A DNA stretch of 64,000 bases. Source: Parasphingorhabdus litoris DSM 22379. Its GTDB lineage: Bacteria; Pseudomonadota; Alphaproteobacteria; Sphingomonadales; Sphingomonadaceae. Every line of letters begins with the position of its first letter. The first letter of the stretch is position 1. This document shows, piece by piece, positions 18,036 to 27,342 of the stretch. The stretch spans positions 1,302,001 to 1,366,000 of the forward strand of contig NZ_CP086727.1 of assembly GCF_020906275.1 (NCBI RefSeq), written 5' to 3'. The notes beneath the pieces are model-generated. The model ran no database searches. It was not told the DNA's origin and was given only the letters and a program-made list of their open reading frames with translations. The translations under genes were made by a program, and so were the position numbers.

Positions 18036-18452
18036 TTAGTTGAAAACATCTCCAACATTATCGCTCATTTTCGGATCGTCACCATAGCTGTTTTTGCCCT
18101 TGGTTCCATCAAGGCACATGAAAACAAACACAATTAGTCCACCAAGATAAGGTATGAAATTCAGCAGGACGAACCAGCCCGATTTGTCCTGATCATGGAA
18201 ACGGCGAACCTGTACGGCGATCGATGGAATGATGATTGCCAGGAAATAAAGCCCGAACAGTCCGAACATCAAGCTGCCGCCCAAGGACATTGCACCCGAA
18301 GCTTCGGGCGTAAACGCTCCTAACAAACCGCCGATTATTGATATGCCGATAATCACCAGCACCTGGAAAAGTGCGAACATCCAATATTCTTTGCGCCGTG
18401 AGCGCCCGCTAAAGTCCGCATAGCGTTTTAGCGGCATCAACATCCATTCCAT
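18036..18452 (-). CDS. DUF805 membrane protein (copy 1)
   Basis: 138 residues. The DUF805 signature SRRKEYWMF near residue 16 is followed by four hydrophobic helices and the conserved VRRFHDQDKSGWFVL segment. Family function is unknown; members are inner-membrane proteins. It is the last of three tandem paralogues that share both motifs and the same strand. Confidence 0.9.
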   Translation of the reverse strand: MEWMLMPLKRYADFSGRSRRKEYWMFALFQVLVIIGISIIGGLLGAFTPEASGAMSLGGSLMFGLFGLYFLAIIIPSIAVQVRRFHDQDKSGWFVLLNFIPYLGGLIVFVFMCLDGTKGKNSYGDDPKMSDNVGDVFN

Positions 18453-18546
18453 TGTTTTTTCCCTCTTTTTATCTGCCTAACGAGCTTAAGCTGTCCTGAT
18501 CGAAAATCAAGTCATCGGCGGGAAACATGCAGGCCAATTGCCTTTA

Positions 18547-18933
18547 TCAGCTGAAAATATCGCTAATATCCTGCCCCATCTTAGGGCTTGGCCCATATGC
18601 ATTGTTGCCGCTGTCGCTGTCCGTAACGAAAAATATCAACAGCACTATCCAGCCGATGATGATTGCGAATATTAAAAGCATCCACCAGCCGGAACGTCCT
18701 GTATCGTGAAGTCTGCGCACACCCACCGCAAGACTGGGTATCAATAAGGCTAGGCTGACTATCGCATTGACAGGGCCGTTATTCTCTAATGGGAAACCCA
18801 GCAAAAGCGTGTCAATCGAAGATGCAATGATCCCCAGAATGAAAGAGAAAAGAAAGAACATCCAATATTCTTTGCGTCGTGACCGCCCGCTAAATTCGGC
18901 ATAGCGTTTGAGCGGAAGTAGCATCCATTCCAA
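18547..18933 (-). CDS. DUF805 membrane protein (copy 2)
   Basis: 128 residues with the same SRRKEYWMF motif and a VRRLHDTGRSGWW segment. It is the shortest of the three copies, lacking the long loop between helices 2 and 3. It lies between copies 1 and 3 with 94- and 37-base spacers. Sequence divergence between copies is high away from the motifs, so the duplication is old. Confidence 0.9.
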   Translation of the reverse strand: MEWMLLPLKRYAEFSGRSRRKEYWMFFLFSFILGIIASSIDTLLLGFPLENNGPVNAIVSLALLIPSLAVGVRRLHDTGRSGWWMLLIFAIIIGWIVLLIFFVTDSDSGNNAYGPSPKMGQDISDIFS

Positions 18934-18970
18934 ATCAGATTTCCTTTCATTTCCCTTTCAGCACCAGTCT

Positions 18971-19432
18971 TTAGTCAAATACCTCATGGGCATTTTCGTC
19001 TTTTTTTGGATCCTCGCCAAAACGGTTTTTGCCTTTGGTGCCTTCCAAACAATAGAACACGATCAAGACCAGAAAGCCAATATAATTGATGACTGGAATG
19101 ATGCCCAACAAGACCCACCAACCGCTCCGTTCTGTATCGTGCAGGCGCCTGACTTGTACGGCCAACACAGGAATAAAGGTGGCCAGCGCGTAAATAGTAA
19201 AAAGGCCCACAAATAGGCCCAGGCCGGATGGCAGACCATCAGACGGATCAAACGTGCCCGAAGCATCAAGATAGTCAGCAGGGTCAAGCGAGAAATTGCC
19301 GAAAATTATCGCGAACATTGTGATCAAGGTGATCGCAATGACCTGAAAAAGGAAGAACATCCAATATTCCTTGCGCCGCGATCGTCCGCCAAAATCCGCA
19401 TAGCGTTTTAACGGTAAAAACATCCATTTCAT
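18971..19432 (-). CDS. DUF805 membrane protein (copy 3)
   Basis: 153 residues, the longest copy. SRRKEYWMF near residue 18 and VRRLHDTERSGWWVL near residue 99 are intact. An acidic loop (DPADYLDASGTFDPSDG) is inserted between helices 2 and 3. Its C-terminus (GTKGKNRFGEDPKKDEN) is close to that of copy 1, so copies 1 and 3 may be the more recent pair. It is the first gene of the trio. Confidence 0.9.
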   Translation of the reverse strand: MKWMFLPLKRYADFGGRSRRKEYWMFFLFQVIAITLITMFAIIFGNFSLDPADYLDASGTFDPSDGLPSGLGLFVGLFTIYALATFIPVLAVQVRRLHDTERSGWWVLLGIIPVINYIGFLVLIVFYCLEGTKGKNRFGEDPKKDENAHEVFD

Positions 19433-19693
19433 TTCATATTCCTATTCACATAGTCAAGTAATGAACCCGCGCTGGCTATGCTGAAAAGAAAATGGCTATT
19501 CAACTTTTAAAGTTGCACAATAATGACCTATTATATTCACACTACCATGCATCATTATACGGCTTATACACAGAATCGCTTAAAAGTTTTTCTCGATCTG
19601 AAATCTGAAGATAGGCTTATAGGTCGCTGTTTTCGTGCATTTTAATCATCGCGAAGATATAAGGGAATTTATATGCTGTAGGAAAGCGGAAAA

Positions 19694-20695
19694 TCAGTGA
19701 TATTCAAACCAATCAACAAATAATAATTTGAGATCCTGTTTCGGTTCGAAATTTCTTTTGACCACTTCATATTGTATTGGTGATATTTTTCTCACATCGT
19801 CCATGCAGAAACTGATCAGATCGGATGGTGATGGTTTTTCAACAACCAGCCGGAACTTCTTTATGGGACCCTGCCAATTGGCGCCTGGTAACAAGCGATA
19901 GTCCAGAAATAGCTCAACATATTGCTCACGCTTTTCTTCAAATCGAGAGTAATAGGTCTCATCAAAACTGGCGATGAAATTGTCGTCGATACAATAGTTT
20001 TTTTGAAACCACTTGAATCCATAGTCGGATGTTTCGCCGCGCACGTTAGCACTCATATTGCCGCCATTGGTACCGCCGGTTATGGGCCGGTAGCTATGCT
20101 CTACCTTTATTGTTTGATTGGCAGGAAAGGTCTGTTCGCGGGTTATATGCGTAGAGACTTGCCAATCGATGTAGTGATCCATTCCGCGAGCGGATCGTTT
20201 GATCAGACCCTCGGTCAGATATTTGTCCAGCTCCGCTTTCGGGAGTTGCTCCAATTTCCTCTGAAAGTCATGATCTAGCCAATATTGCGTGGGCCAGCCT
20301 AGTTGTTTGACCCGTTGCGTTATGTCCTTACCATCAGCAGTAATGATATCCCGATATTCGAGCGTTACAGCCTTGCCGTTAACTTTTGTTTGAAAGTCGA
20401 TTGCTTTCCAATCTGGAAATTTTTGATCACCAAAGTGAGCACCAATTTCATGAGGCAATGCAGGAAGCGGAAATGAAACCAGCGTTGTAATATCTCTGTC
20501 GGTCGTGTTGGTGAATTCATATTTTACAATCACGCGTTTCAATGACAAAAACAACTCTTCGCTGTCCATCGAAATTGCATCATTTTGTTTGAGTTCCAAC
20601 CCGCCCAAGCGCACAGCGGCGGCGCTGTCATTGGCTCTGGCTGGCGCAGCAATTGCTAAAAGAAACAAGGCAGATAGAACGGCCGAGAGCTTCAT
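19694..20695 (-). CDS. DUF4424 domain secreted protein
   Basis: 333 residues from the ATG at 20695. This start gives a signal peptide of about 22 residues ending in PARAND. The domain opens with DSAAAVRLGGLELKQND, then ISMDSEELFLS and an immunoglobulin-like beta-rich region (VIVKYEFTNTTDRD). This matches DUF4424, a secreted family of unknown role. A longer start at 20740 would lie inside the MBL gene. Confidence 0.85.
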   Translation of the reverse strand: MKLSAVLSALFLLAIAAPARANDSAAAVRLGGLELKQNDAISMDSEELFLSLKRVIVKYEFTNTTDRDITTLVSFPLPALPHEIGAHFGDQKFPDWKAIDFQTKVNGKAVTLEYRDIITADGKDITQRVKQLGWPTQYWLDHDFQRKLEQLPKAELDKYLTEGLIKRSARGMDHYIDWQVSTHITREQTFPANQTIKVEHSYRPITGGTNGGNMSANVRGETSDYGFKWFQKNYCIDDNFIASFDETYYSRFEEKREQYVELFLDYRLLPGANWQGPIKKFRLVVEKPSPSDLISFCMDDVRKISPIQYEVVKRNFEPKQDLKLLFVDWFEYH

Positions 20696-20714
20696 TATAC
20701 ATCGCTTTCTTCTA

Positions 20715-21701
20715 CTATAGGGGATGGCAGGATAAATCATCGGCCATCAAAATGGGACCGCTAAAATTTTCGGCAATGGCTGCATTGACATCATTTTGAA
20801 CTTTGACGGCACGTTGCATATGATGCGTAAGCAATAATGTCTGTGCATCCAATGCAGCGGCTGTCGCACCCAGGGATTGCGGGTCGCGGTGCAATCCACG
20901 AGGTTGGCCGTCCGCCATGGTGATCGCATTGTGCATGATCAGCAGGTCTGGTTTGGTGTTGGACAGCGTTTCGACAAAATCCTCGCTTAGAAAGCTTTGA
21001 TCACCCGAAAAGATCAGCGTTTTATCTTTCGCACGAATGACATAAGCAAGGGCTGGGACGTCCAGATGATGGACAGCGATGGCATCGACTGTCAGATCAT
21101 CCTGATCCAGTATGGATTGCAGGCCCGTTTTCTTGGCGTCGATATTTTGAACCGAGAGTCGGGGCAGGGCGGTATCTTCGCTCAGATAGGGATGGAGATA
21201 ACGAAGCGCGCCGTCATCCTTGCCGATCAAGGCATCCAGATAGGCGGTCGTCGAAGGAAATTGTGCGCTACCAGACGGACCGGCTATGGTGAGGGCTTCC
21301 GTCCGTGCCGCAAAAGCGCCGTTGTTCAGCAAGGCTGGGAGACCGCTGACATGATCGCCATGCAAATGAGTCAGCAGGATGGCATCATGGTCGTTGAAAT
21401 CGACCCCTGCTTCACCATAGCGGACAAAAGCTCCACCACCGGCATCGATTAGCAGCCGCGCTTTGCCGTCGATCCAAAGAACATTGCTGGCCCCCGCCCG
21501 ATGATCGTCGGCAATCGGGCCGCCTGAGCCGAGGACTTGTAAGGCGATGGGATTGTCGCGGCAGGCCGTTGGGTCTTCGGACGGAGCCTCGCCCGTAGCC
21601 TGGCTGTTCGAGCAAGAGACCAACAGCAGAGAGGCGCTGATTATGGTCCCAAAAATTATGTGTGATTTTTCAAGCAAGGCCATGATCTGAACATGATCCA
21701 T
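20715..21701 (-). CDS. MBL-fold metallo-hydrolase, lipoprotein
   Basis: 328 residues from the ATG at 21701 (an in-frame ATG at 21683 is also possible; neither has a strong ribosome-binding site). A signal peptide with lipobox LLVSC is followed by the metallo-beta-lactamase fold. The metal site is HLHGDHVSG. A GDQSF segment and LLTHHMQRAVK near the C-terminus supply further ligands. Membrane-anchored and periplasmic. The likely reaction is hydrolysis of an ester or phosphodiester; the substrate is unknown. Confidence 0.87.
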   Translation of the reverse strand: MDHVQIMALLEKSHIIFGTIISASLLLVSCSNSQATGEAPSEDPTACRDNPIALQVLGSGGPIADDHRAGASNVLWIDGKARLLIDAGGGAFVRYGEAGVDFNDHDAILLTHLHGDHVSGLPALLNNGAFAARTEALTIAGPSGSAQFPSTTAYLDALIGKDDGALRYLHPYLSEDTALPRLSVQNIDAKKTGLQSILDQDDLTVDAIAVHHLDVPALAYVIRAKDKTLIFSGDQSFLSEDFVETLSNTKPDLLIMHNAITMADGQPRGLHRDPQSLGATAAALDAQTLLLTHHMQRAVKVQNDVNAAIAENFSGPILMADDLSCHPL

Positions 21702-21868
21702 AGAACTATGCGATGCAAGCGGGTTGACGATATTGGTTTGGACGAGGCCCTGGTGGATTTTACTTGAAGAAATCGGCTGGGATGGCCGGATCTGTAAAGC
21801 CCATCTGTTTTGTTCGCTTCCAAGCGCCCTTATACCATTATCTCCCCGCAATTAAGGATCATTGATAG

Positions 21869-23374
21869 ATGCGTCGATTTCTGTTCGTTGGTGCAGTTTT
21901 TGTATTGGCTGCCTGCGGTGGTGATGGCGATTCCTCACCACCGGTAGTGATGCCACCAGATGGAAATGCAGCGCCGCAGATAACATCAAGTGCGACTGCG
22001 GATGTCACGGAAAATGAGACTTCGGTTATCACAATTCAGGCCACCGATGCTGATGGTGACACATTGAGCTTTTCGATCTCCGGTCGTGATGCTGGTGCTT
22101 TTGATATTTCATCCGCCGGCATTCTGACATTCCGTGCTGCTCCAGATTTTGAGTTGCCCATTGATGATGATCAGGACAATATCTACCGGCTAACCGCCCG
22201 TGTGAGTGACGGAAAAGCAAGCGATACGCAGGATCTTAGGATTACGGTGGAGAATGATCGAGAGGGCATCCGCGTTCGGCGTCTTGCCACTGGTCTGTCG
22301 GATATAACCGCTATTGAGGCGATCCCTGGACAAAATAGGCTTTTTATCACCGAGCGGGCAGGGCGGATACATCTGCTTGATCTGGCCACGGGCAACCGCA
22401 CGTTGGACCGGACATTGAATAATGTCAGTACATTGGGTGACGGCGGCTTGCTGGGATTGGCGGTTGAACCTGAATTTGCGCAGTCCAATATCTATTGGGC
22501 TTTTGTTGCGGCGACAAGAAGCCGGCCACTCGGTGTTCGTGGTGATATCACTATCCGCCGCATCCCGCGAACCGCACCAGAAGGGCTTTTGGGTACCGGC
22601 ACGCGCCTTACCATCATACACCGATCACCGATAAACAGTAGCTATGGCGGTTGGATTGATTTTGACTCAAACGGTCTGCTCTATATCGGTGTTGGGGATG
22701 CCGGTCGGTTCGATGAAGCACAGGATCCCAACACCCAGGTGGGCAAGATTTTGCGCCTACGCCGCAATCCGGATCCTTTTGCCGGTGCGGCGCCATCTTA
22801 CTTTCTGGTCCCTCCAGGCAACCCGTTTCGCAACGGTGGCGGTAATCCGTTTGTCTTTGCACTGGGCATGCGAAATCCTTCCAATGCGACTTTCTACAAT
22901 CAGGGCCTGCTTTTCGGTGACAATGGTGCCAACACATTTGAAGAAGTCAATTTTCTTCCGCTTGACGGCGGCGGCACCAATTTCGGGTGGCCGTTTTTTG
23001 AAGGTACGAGGCCGTTTCAGGGTCAACCGACCGGGCGTGTGACGGCACCAATAACCGAATATCGGAAAGGTGACGGCGATCGCGAAGGGCGATCGGTCAC
23101 CAACGGATATGTCTATCAAGGTCCTGTGACTGGCCTTGAGGGAAAATATGTTTTCGCTGACAGAGAAAGCGGGAATGTCTGGGCGATTGAGGCTGCCGAT
23201 CTCGACCTAACGGGCGGAAACCCGGTTGCATCAAGGCAATATCAGCTGTTGAATGCTGATTTTGAGCCTGATTTGGGCACCATTGATGGGATCGTCACCT
23301 TTGGTATCGACAATCAGAATAATCTCTATTTCGCTGATTCAGACGGCGAGATATTCGTCGTCGAACCAGCGTGA
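21869..23374 (+). CDS. PQQ-type sugar dehydrogenase with cadherin-like domain
   Basis: A 501-residue lipoprotein (lipobox LAAC near residue 16). Residues about 35-130 form a cadherin-like module (NETSVITIQATDADGDTLSF, DFELPIDDDQDNIYRL) with acidic Ca2+-type residues. From about 136 onward is the six-bladed beta-propeller of the PQQ-dependent sugar dehydrogenase/HHIP-like type (LFITERAGRIHLL, GDGGLLGLAVEPEF, VGDAGRFDEAQDPNTQVGK, FALGMRNP, GDNGANTFEEVN, FGWPFFEG). Periplasmic. The substrate is unknown. Confidence 0.9.
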   Translation: MRRFLFVGAVFVLAACGGDGDSSPPVVMPPDGNAAPQITSSATADVTENETSVITIQATDADGDTLSFSISGRDAGAFDISSAGILTFRAAPDFELPIDDDQDNIYRLTARVSDGKASDTQDLRITVENDREGIRVRRLATGLSDITAIEAIPGQNRLFITERAGRIHLLDLATGNRTLDRTLNNVSTLGDGGLLGLAVEPEFAQSNIYWAFVAATRSRPLGVRGDITIRRIPRTAPEGLLGTGTRLTIIHRSPINSSYGGWIDFDSNGLLYIGVGDAGRFDEAQDPNTQVGKILRLRRNPDPFAGAAPSYFLVPPGNPFRNGGGNPFVFALGMRNPSNATFYNQGLLFGDNGANTFEEVNFLPLDGGGTNFGWPFFEGTRPFQGQPTGRVTAPITEYRKGDGDREGRSVTNGYVYQGPVTGLEGKYVFADRESGNVWAIEAADLDLTGGNPVASRQYQLLNADFEPDLGTIDGIVTFGIDNQNNLYFADSDGEIFVVEPA

Positions 23375-23394
23375 TAGAAATGTGATAGCGGGCG

Positions 23395-25212
23395 TCAGGC
23401 CGCCTCGGCGCGGCGAGCGGCCTTCTTGCGATCATTGGGATCGAGATAGCGCTTGCGCAACCTAATATTCTGAGGCGTTACTTCGACCAATTCGTCATTG
23501 TCGATATAGGCAATGGCCTGTTCCAAAGTCATGATCTTTGGCGGGGTGAGCCGAACAGCATCATCTTTACCGGTGGACCGGAAGTTGGTCAGCTGCTTTG
23601 ACTTCATCGGATTAACATCAAGATCGCCTGGCTTCGCATTTTCGCCGATAACCATGCCTTCATACACAGGCGTTTGGCCGCCAATGAACAAGATACCGCG
23701 CTCTTCCAGAGCGTTAAGCGCATAAGGCATGGCGGTGCCGGTGCCATTGGAAACCAGCACGCCGACAGGGCGACCTTCGATAACGCCTTTATAGGGGCCA
23801 TATTTCTCAAACAGCCGGTTCATCAGACCGGTACCACGTGTATCAGACAGGAATTCCCCATGATAACCGATCAGCCCGCGGGATGGTGCACTAAACGTCA
23901 GACGCGTTTTGCCGCCACCGGATGGCCGCTGTTCGGTCAGCTCTGCCTTGCGGCGTTGCATCTTGGAAACCACCGTGCTGGCATGCTCGTCATCCACATC
24001 AATAACGACAGTTTCATAGGGTTCCTGACGTTCGCCGTTTTCCTCACGATAGAGAACGCGGGGACGGGAGATGGATAGTTCAAAACCCTCCCGGCGCATG
24101 GTTTCGATAAGAACACCGAGCTGCAATTCGCCGCGTCCGGCAACTTCAAAGCTGTCTTTGTCATCACTTTCGGTGATCTTGATCGCCACATTGGATTCTG
24201 CTTCACGCAACAGACGATCGCGGATCACGCGGCTGGTGACCTTATCGCCTTCACGGCCTGCCATCGGGCTGTCATTAACGGCAAAATTCATCGACAGGGT
24301 CGGTGGATCAATCGGCTGAGCTGCAATAGGTTCGGTGACTGATGGATCACAAATGGTGTTGGCCACGGTAGCGTCGGTCAAACCTGCCAGCGAGATAATG
24401 TCTCCCGCCTTGGCGCTGTCCACAGGAACGCGCTCCAGTCCGCGAAAGGCCATGATCTTGGTCGCGCGGCCAGTTTCTACAACATTGCCGTCCATATCAA
24501 GCGCATGGATCGGCGCGTTCAGATCAATCTTGCCGCTTTCGACCTTACCGGTCAGGATACGCCCAACAAAATTGTCGCGATCGAGCAGAGTGACCAGGAA
24601 TTTGAAATCTGCATCCGGGTCAACATCAGGCTCCGGCACATGTTCGACAATCTTGTCGAACAATGGCGAAAGGTCGCCATCACGGACTTCCGGCGTGTCG
24701 CCAGCATAACCATTGCGGCCACTGGCGAACAAAGATGGGAAGTCCAGTTGCTCGTCATTGGCGTCGAGATTGACAAACAAGTCAAACACTTCGTCAAGTA
24801 CTTCTTCGGCACGGCCATCGGGACGATCAATCTTGTTGACGACGACAATGGGCTTCAAACCAAGGGCCAGTGCTTTTCCGGTCACAAATTTTGTCTGAGG
24901 CATCGCGCCTTCAGCACTGTCAACGAGCAGGATAACGCCATCTACCATAGACAGAATACGCTCCACCTCGCCGCCAAAATCGGCGTGGCCCGGTGTGTCG
25001 ACAATGTTAATCCGTGTGCCTTTCCATTCAACGCTGGTGCATTTGGCAAGAATCGTGATGCCGCGTTCTTTTTCCAGATCATTGCTGTCCATGGCGCGTT
25101 CTTCGACACGCTCATTGTCGCGGAAGGTGCCAGACTGGCGGAAAAGCTGGTCTACAAGAGTGGTTTTACCGTGATCAACGTGCGCGATAATGGCTATATT
25201 GCGAAGAGACAT
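23395..25212 (-). CDS. typA: Translational GTPase TypA/BipA
   Basis: 605 residues, full family length. Ribosome-associated GTPase of stress adaptation and 50S assembly. G1 [10 protein letters not shown]3 [16 protein letters not shown]4 NKIDRP and the C-terminal domain ([18 protein letters not shown], then [10 protein letters not shown]) are intact. The arginine-rich tail is normal. It is a single gene, convergent with the sugar dehydrogenase. Confidence 0.97.
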   Translation of the reverse strand: MSLRNIAIIAHVDHGKTTLVDQLFRQSGTFRDNERVEERAMDSNDLEKERGITILAKCTSVEWKGTRINIVDTPGHADFGGEVERILSMVDGVILLVDSAEGAMPQTKFVTGKALALGLKPIVVVNKIDRPDGRAEEVLDEVFDLFVNLDANDEQLDFPSLFASGRNGYAGDTPEVRDGDLSPLFDKIVEHVPEPDVDPDADFKFLVTLLDRDNFVGRILTGKVESGKIDLNAPIHALDMDGNVVETGRATKIMAFRGLERVPVDSAKAGDIISLAGLTDATVANTICDPSVTEPIAAQPIDPPTLSMNFAVNDSPMAGREGDKVTSRVIRDRLLREAESNVAIKITESDDKDSFEVAGRGELQLGVLIETMRREGFELSISRPRVLYREENGERQEPYETVVIDVDDEHASTVVSKMQRRKAELTEQRPSGGGKTRLTFSAPSRGLIGYHGEFLSDTRGTGLMNRLFEKYGPYKGVIEGRPVGVLVSNGTGTAMPYALNALEERGILFIGGQTPVYEGMVIGENAKPGDLDVNPMKSKQLTNFRSTGKDDAVRLTPPKIMTLEQAIAYIDNDELVEVTPQNIRLRKRYLDPNDRKKAARRAEAA

Positions 25213-25417
25213 ATCAAATTCTGCCGTAAGAGAGGAAAGGGGGCTTTACCGCCGCGCCTTATATTGCGTGCGCCCTTAACCTGTTTCGTGCTGCGCCGCA
25301 ACATCAGAAACCGGCTTTGATATTCTCTATTGCTGCGCCCCCAAAATACAATATGCGTTTTTCGAATAGTTAACTTAAGTCAGAATATCCGCTATCTTGT
25401 CCGCAATATAGATAGGT

Positions 25418-26308
25418 ATGACGATCCGAACCATGCCATCAAATAGTTCTCGCGATCCATTGGTTACTATCGTGATGCCAGTATATAATGGCGCTCGTTA
25501 CCTTGATGGTGCCATCCGGTCGGTTTTGCAGCAGGAATATTGTGAGTGGGAACTGATTTGCGTGGACGATGGGTCCACGGATGGCTCGGACGCGATTATT
25601 GTGGGCCATGCTGTTGCAGACTCTCGTATCCGACATTTGAGCAACGGCCGGAATTTGGGATTGCCAGCATCGCTCAATCGCGGGTTTGCCGAAGCCCGGG
25701 GCAAATTACACAGCTGGACCAGCGACGATAATATTTTGCGGCCCAACATGCTGGCAGAGTTGGTCGAGAGGTTGGAACGTGACCCCGATATCGGCGTCGT
25801 TTATGCTGGTTATAGTGTGATCGATGATGCCGAGAATATATTACGTTATATTCCGCCGCGTCCGATGGAGGATCGCTGGTATGGCAATCCCGTGGGAGCA
25901 GCGTTTCTCTATCGCCAAGATGTTACGGAAAAATTAGGAGGTTATGACGAAACGCTATTTGGCGCGGAAGACTATGATTATTGGATGCGGGCGGCTCATC
26001 ATTTTCAGATGAAACCGGTGGATACAGATCTATATCTCTATCGCCGTCATGAGCGCAGCCTGACGGACCAGCGAAGCGAGGAAATCCGGAAATTGGTATC
26101 GAGCGTATTGGTTCGGGAACTGGAGCATGTAGATGACAAGGCTTTGCGCGCGAAGGCTTTGGTCCAGCGCATATTGTCAAACTGGTATCATTTTGATGTG
26201 AATCTCCTTGGCAAAGCCTTTGCTTACCACCCGGCAACGGTGCTCAAAGCCTCGCCGCAGCTAACGGTCGATTTAGCCAGAGCGATCTGGCACCGGATTG
26301 GCCGATAG
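25418..26308 (+). CDS. Glycosyltransferase family 2
   Basis: 296 residues of the GT-A fold. VTIVMPVYNGARYLDGAI opens the nucleotide-sugar site, VDDGSTDGS and the metal-binding TSDDN follow, and GGYDETLFGAEDYDYW near residue 182 is the acceptor-side acidic motif. There is no membrane anchor, so it acts from the cytoplasmic face on a lipid or polysaccharide acceptor. No polysaccharide cluster surrounds it, so its product is unclear. Confidence 0.92.
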   Translation: MTIRTMPSNSSRDPLVTIVMPVYNGARYLDGAIRSVLQQEYCEWELICVDDGSTDGSDAIIVGHAVADSRIRHLSNGRNLGLPASLNRGFAEARGKLHSWTSDDNILRPNMLAELVERLERDPDIGVVYAGYSVIDDAENILRYIPPRPMEDRWYGNPVGAAFLYRQDVTEKLGGYDETLFGAEDYDYWMRAAHHFQMKPVDTDLYLYRRHERSLTDQRSEEIRKLVSSVLVRELEHVDDKALRAKALVQRILSNWYHFDVNLLGKAFAYHPATVLKASPQLTVDLARAIWHRIGR

Positions 26309-26358
26309 TTTTCCGACATTGCTTTCTGTTTCCCTTGCGTCAGACACCGCACTAGCGC

Positions 26359-27333
26359 ATGGGCAAAGGCGTAATGCAGACTATACGGCTGATTTTAACG
26401 GATAAGTTTATCTGGTTGCTAGGGGGTTCCGTCCTGTTAGCTACCTTGTTCCCGGTTAGCGGGTCGGCCGAACCGATTGCATCATTCGCGGTTTCGGCAG
26501 GGATTTTCTGGATATTTTTGCTTCACGGAATTCGTTTGGATCGGCAAGAGGTGGTGGCCGGTTTTCGCAACTGGCGATTGCAGTCAGCCGTTTTTGGATT
26601 TGTCTTTGGTGCGATGGTTGTGGCCGGGCTTGTGCTGTCGCGCTTATTGGACGGCCATATCGCACCAATGATTGCCGCAGGCTTCCTGTATCTCGGCTGC
26701 CTACCATCCACTATCCAATCGGCGGCAAGCTATACGGCAATCGCCAAAGGGAATGTGGGTGCATCGGTGGTTGCCGCGGCGACCGTGAACTTATCCTCTA
26801 TAATCATCACACCGGTGTTCTTCGCCTTGTTGGCTAGTTCGGTCGGTATTGTGATCACGGGGGCGTCTTTCATCAAGATCATGACCATGCTGCTTTTGCC
26901 TTTCGCAATTGGTCAACTCATTCAGCATTGGGCGCGTTCCTGGGCCGCGCAATATAAGGGCATTGTCGGATGGTCCGACAAGATTGCGATCAGCCTGGCC
27001 GTATATGTTGCCTTCTCCGGCGCAGTCGTGGCGGGTATTTGGCAGCAGGTGCCGGGTGATCAGTTCCTGATCGTCGCTTTGGCAATCGCAGTATTGCTGA
27101 TATTCGCCTTTGGCGGAGCTTGGTTGTTGGGCAGCATTTCCGGCTTTGTAATCAATGATCGCAAGGCGCTGCTTTTTGGCGGGGCCCAAAAAAGTATAGC
27201 GGTTGGTGCACCGCTGGCTGCGATATTATTTCCACCGGAATCAGCCGGCCTATTGCTGATCCCGCTACTATTCTATCACCTCTCGAGCCTTATTCTATCG
27301 GCTCCGATGGCCGTAAAACTATCGAATATCTGA
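26359..27333 (+). CDS. Bile acid:sodium symporter family protein
   Basis: 324 residues with nine to ten hydrophobic segments, of the SBF-like BASS type (PF13593). FLYLGCLPSTIQSAAS near residue 112 and LLFGGAQKSIAVGAPLA near residue 275 are the conserved discontinuous-helix motifs. It is a sodium-coupled importer of an organic anion by family; the physiological substrate is unknown. It lies 50 bases after the glycosyltransferase and may be cotranscribed. Confidence 0.9.
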   Translation: MGKGVMQTIRLILTDKFIWLLGGSVLLATLFPVSGSAEPIASFAVSAGIFWIFLLHGIRLDRQEVVAGFRNWRLQSAVFGFVFGAMVVAGLVLSRLLDGHIAPMIAAGFLYLGCLPSTIQSAASYTAIAKGNVGASVVAAATVNLSSIIITPVFFALLASSVGIVITGASFIKIMTMLLLPFAIGQLIQHWARSWAAQYKGIVGWSDKIAISLAVYVAFSGAVVAGIWQQVPGDQFLIVALAIAVLLIFAFGGAWLLGSISGFVINDRKALLFGGAQKSIAVGAPLAAILFPPESAGLLLIPLLFYHLSSLILSAPMAVKLSNI

Positions 27334-27342
27334 CTTGGTGTT

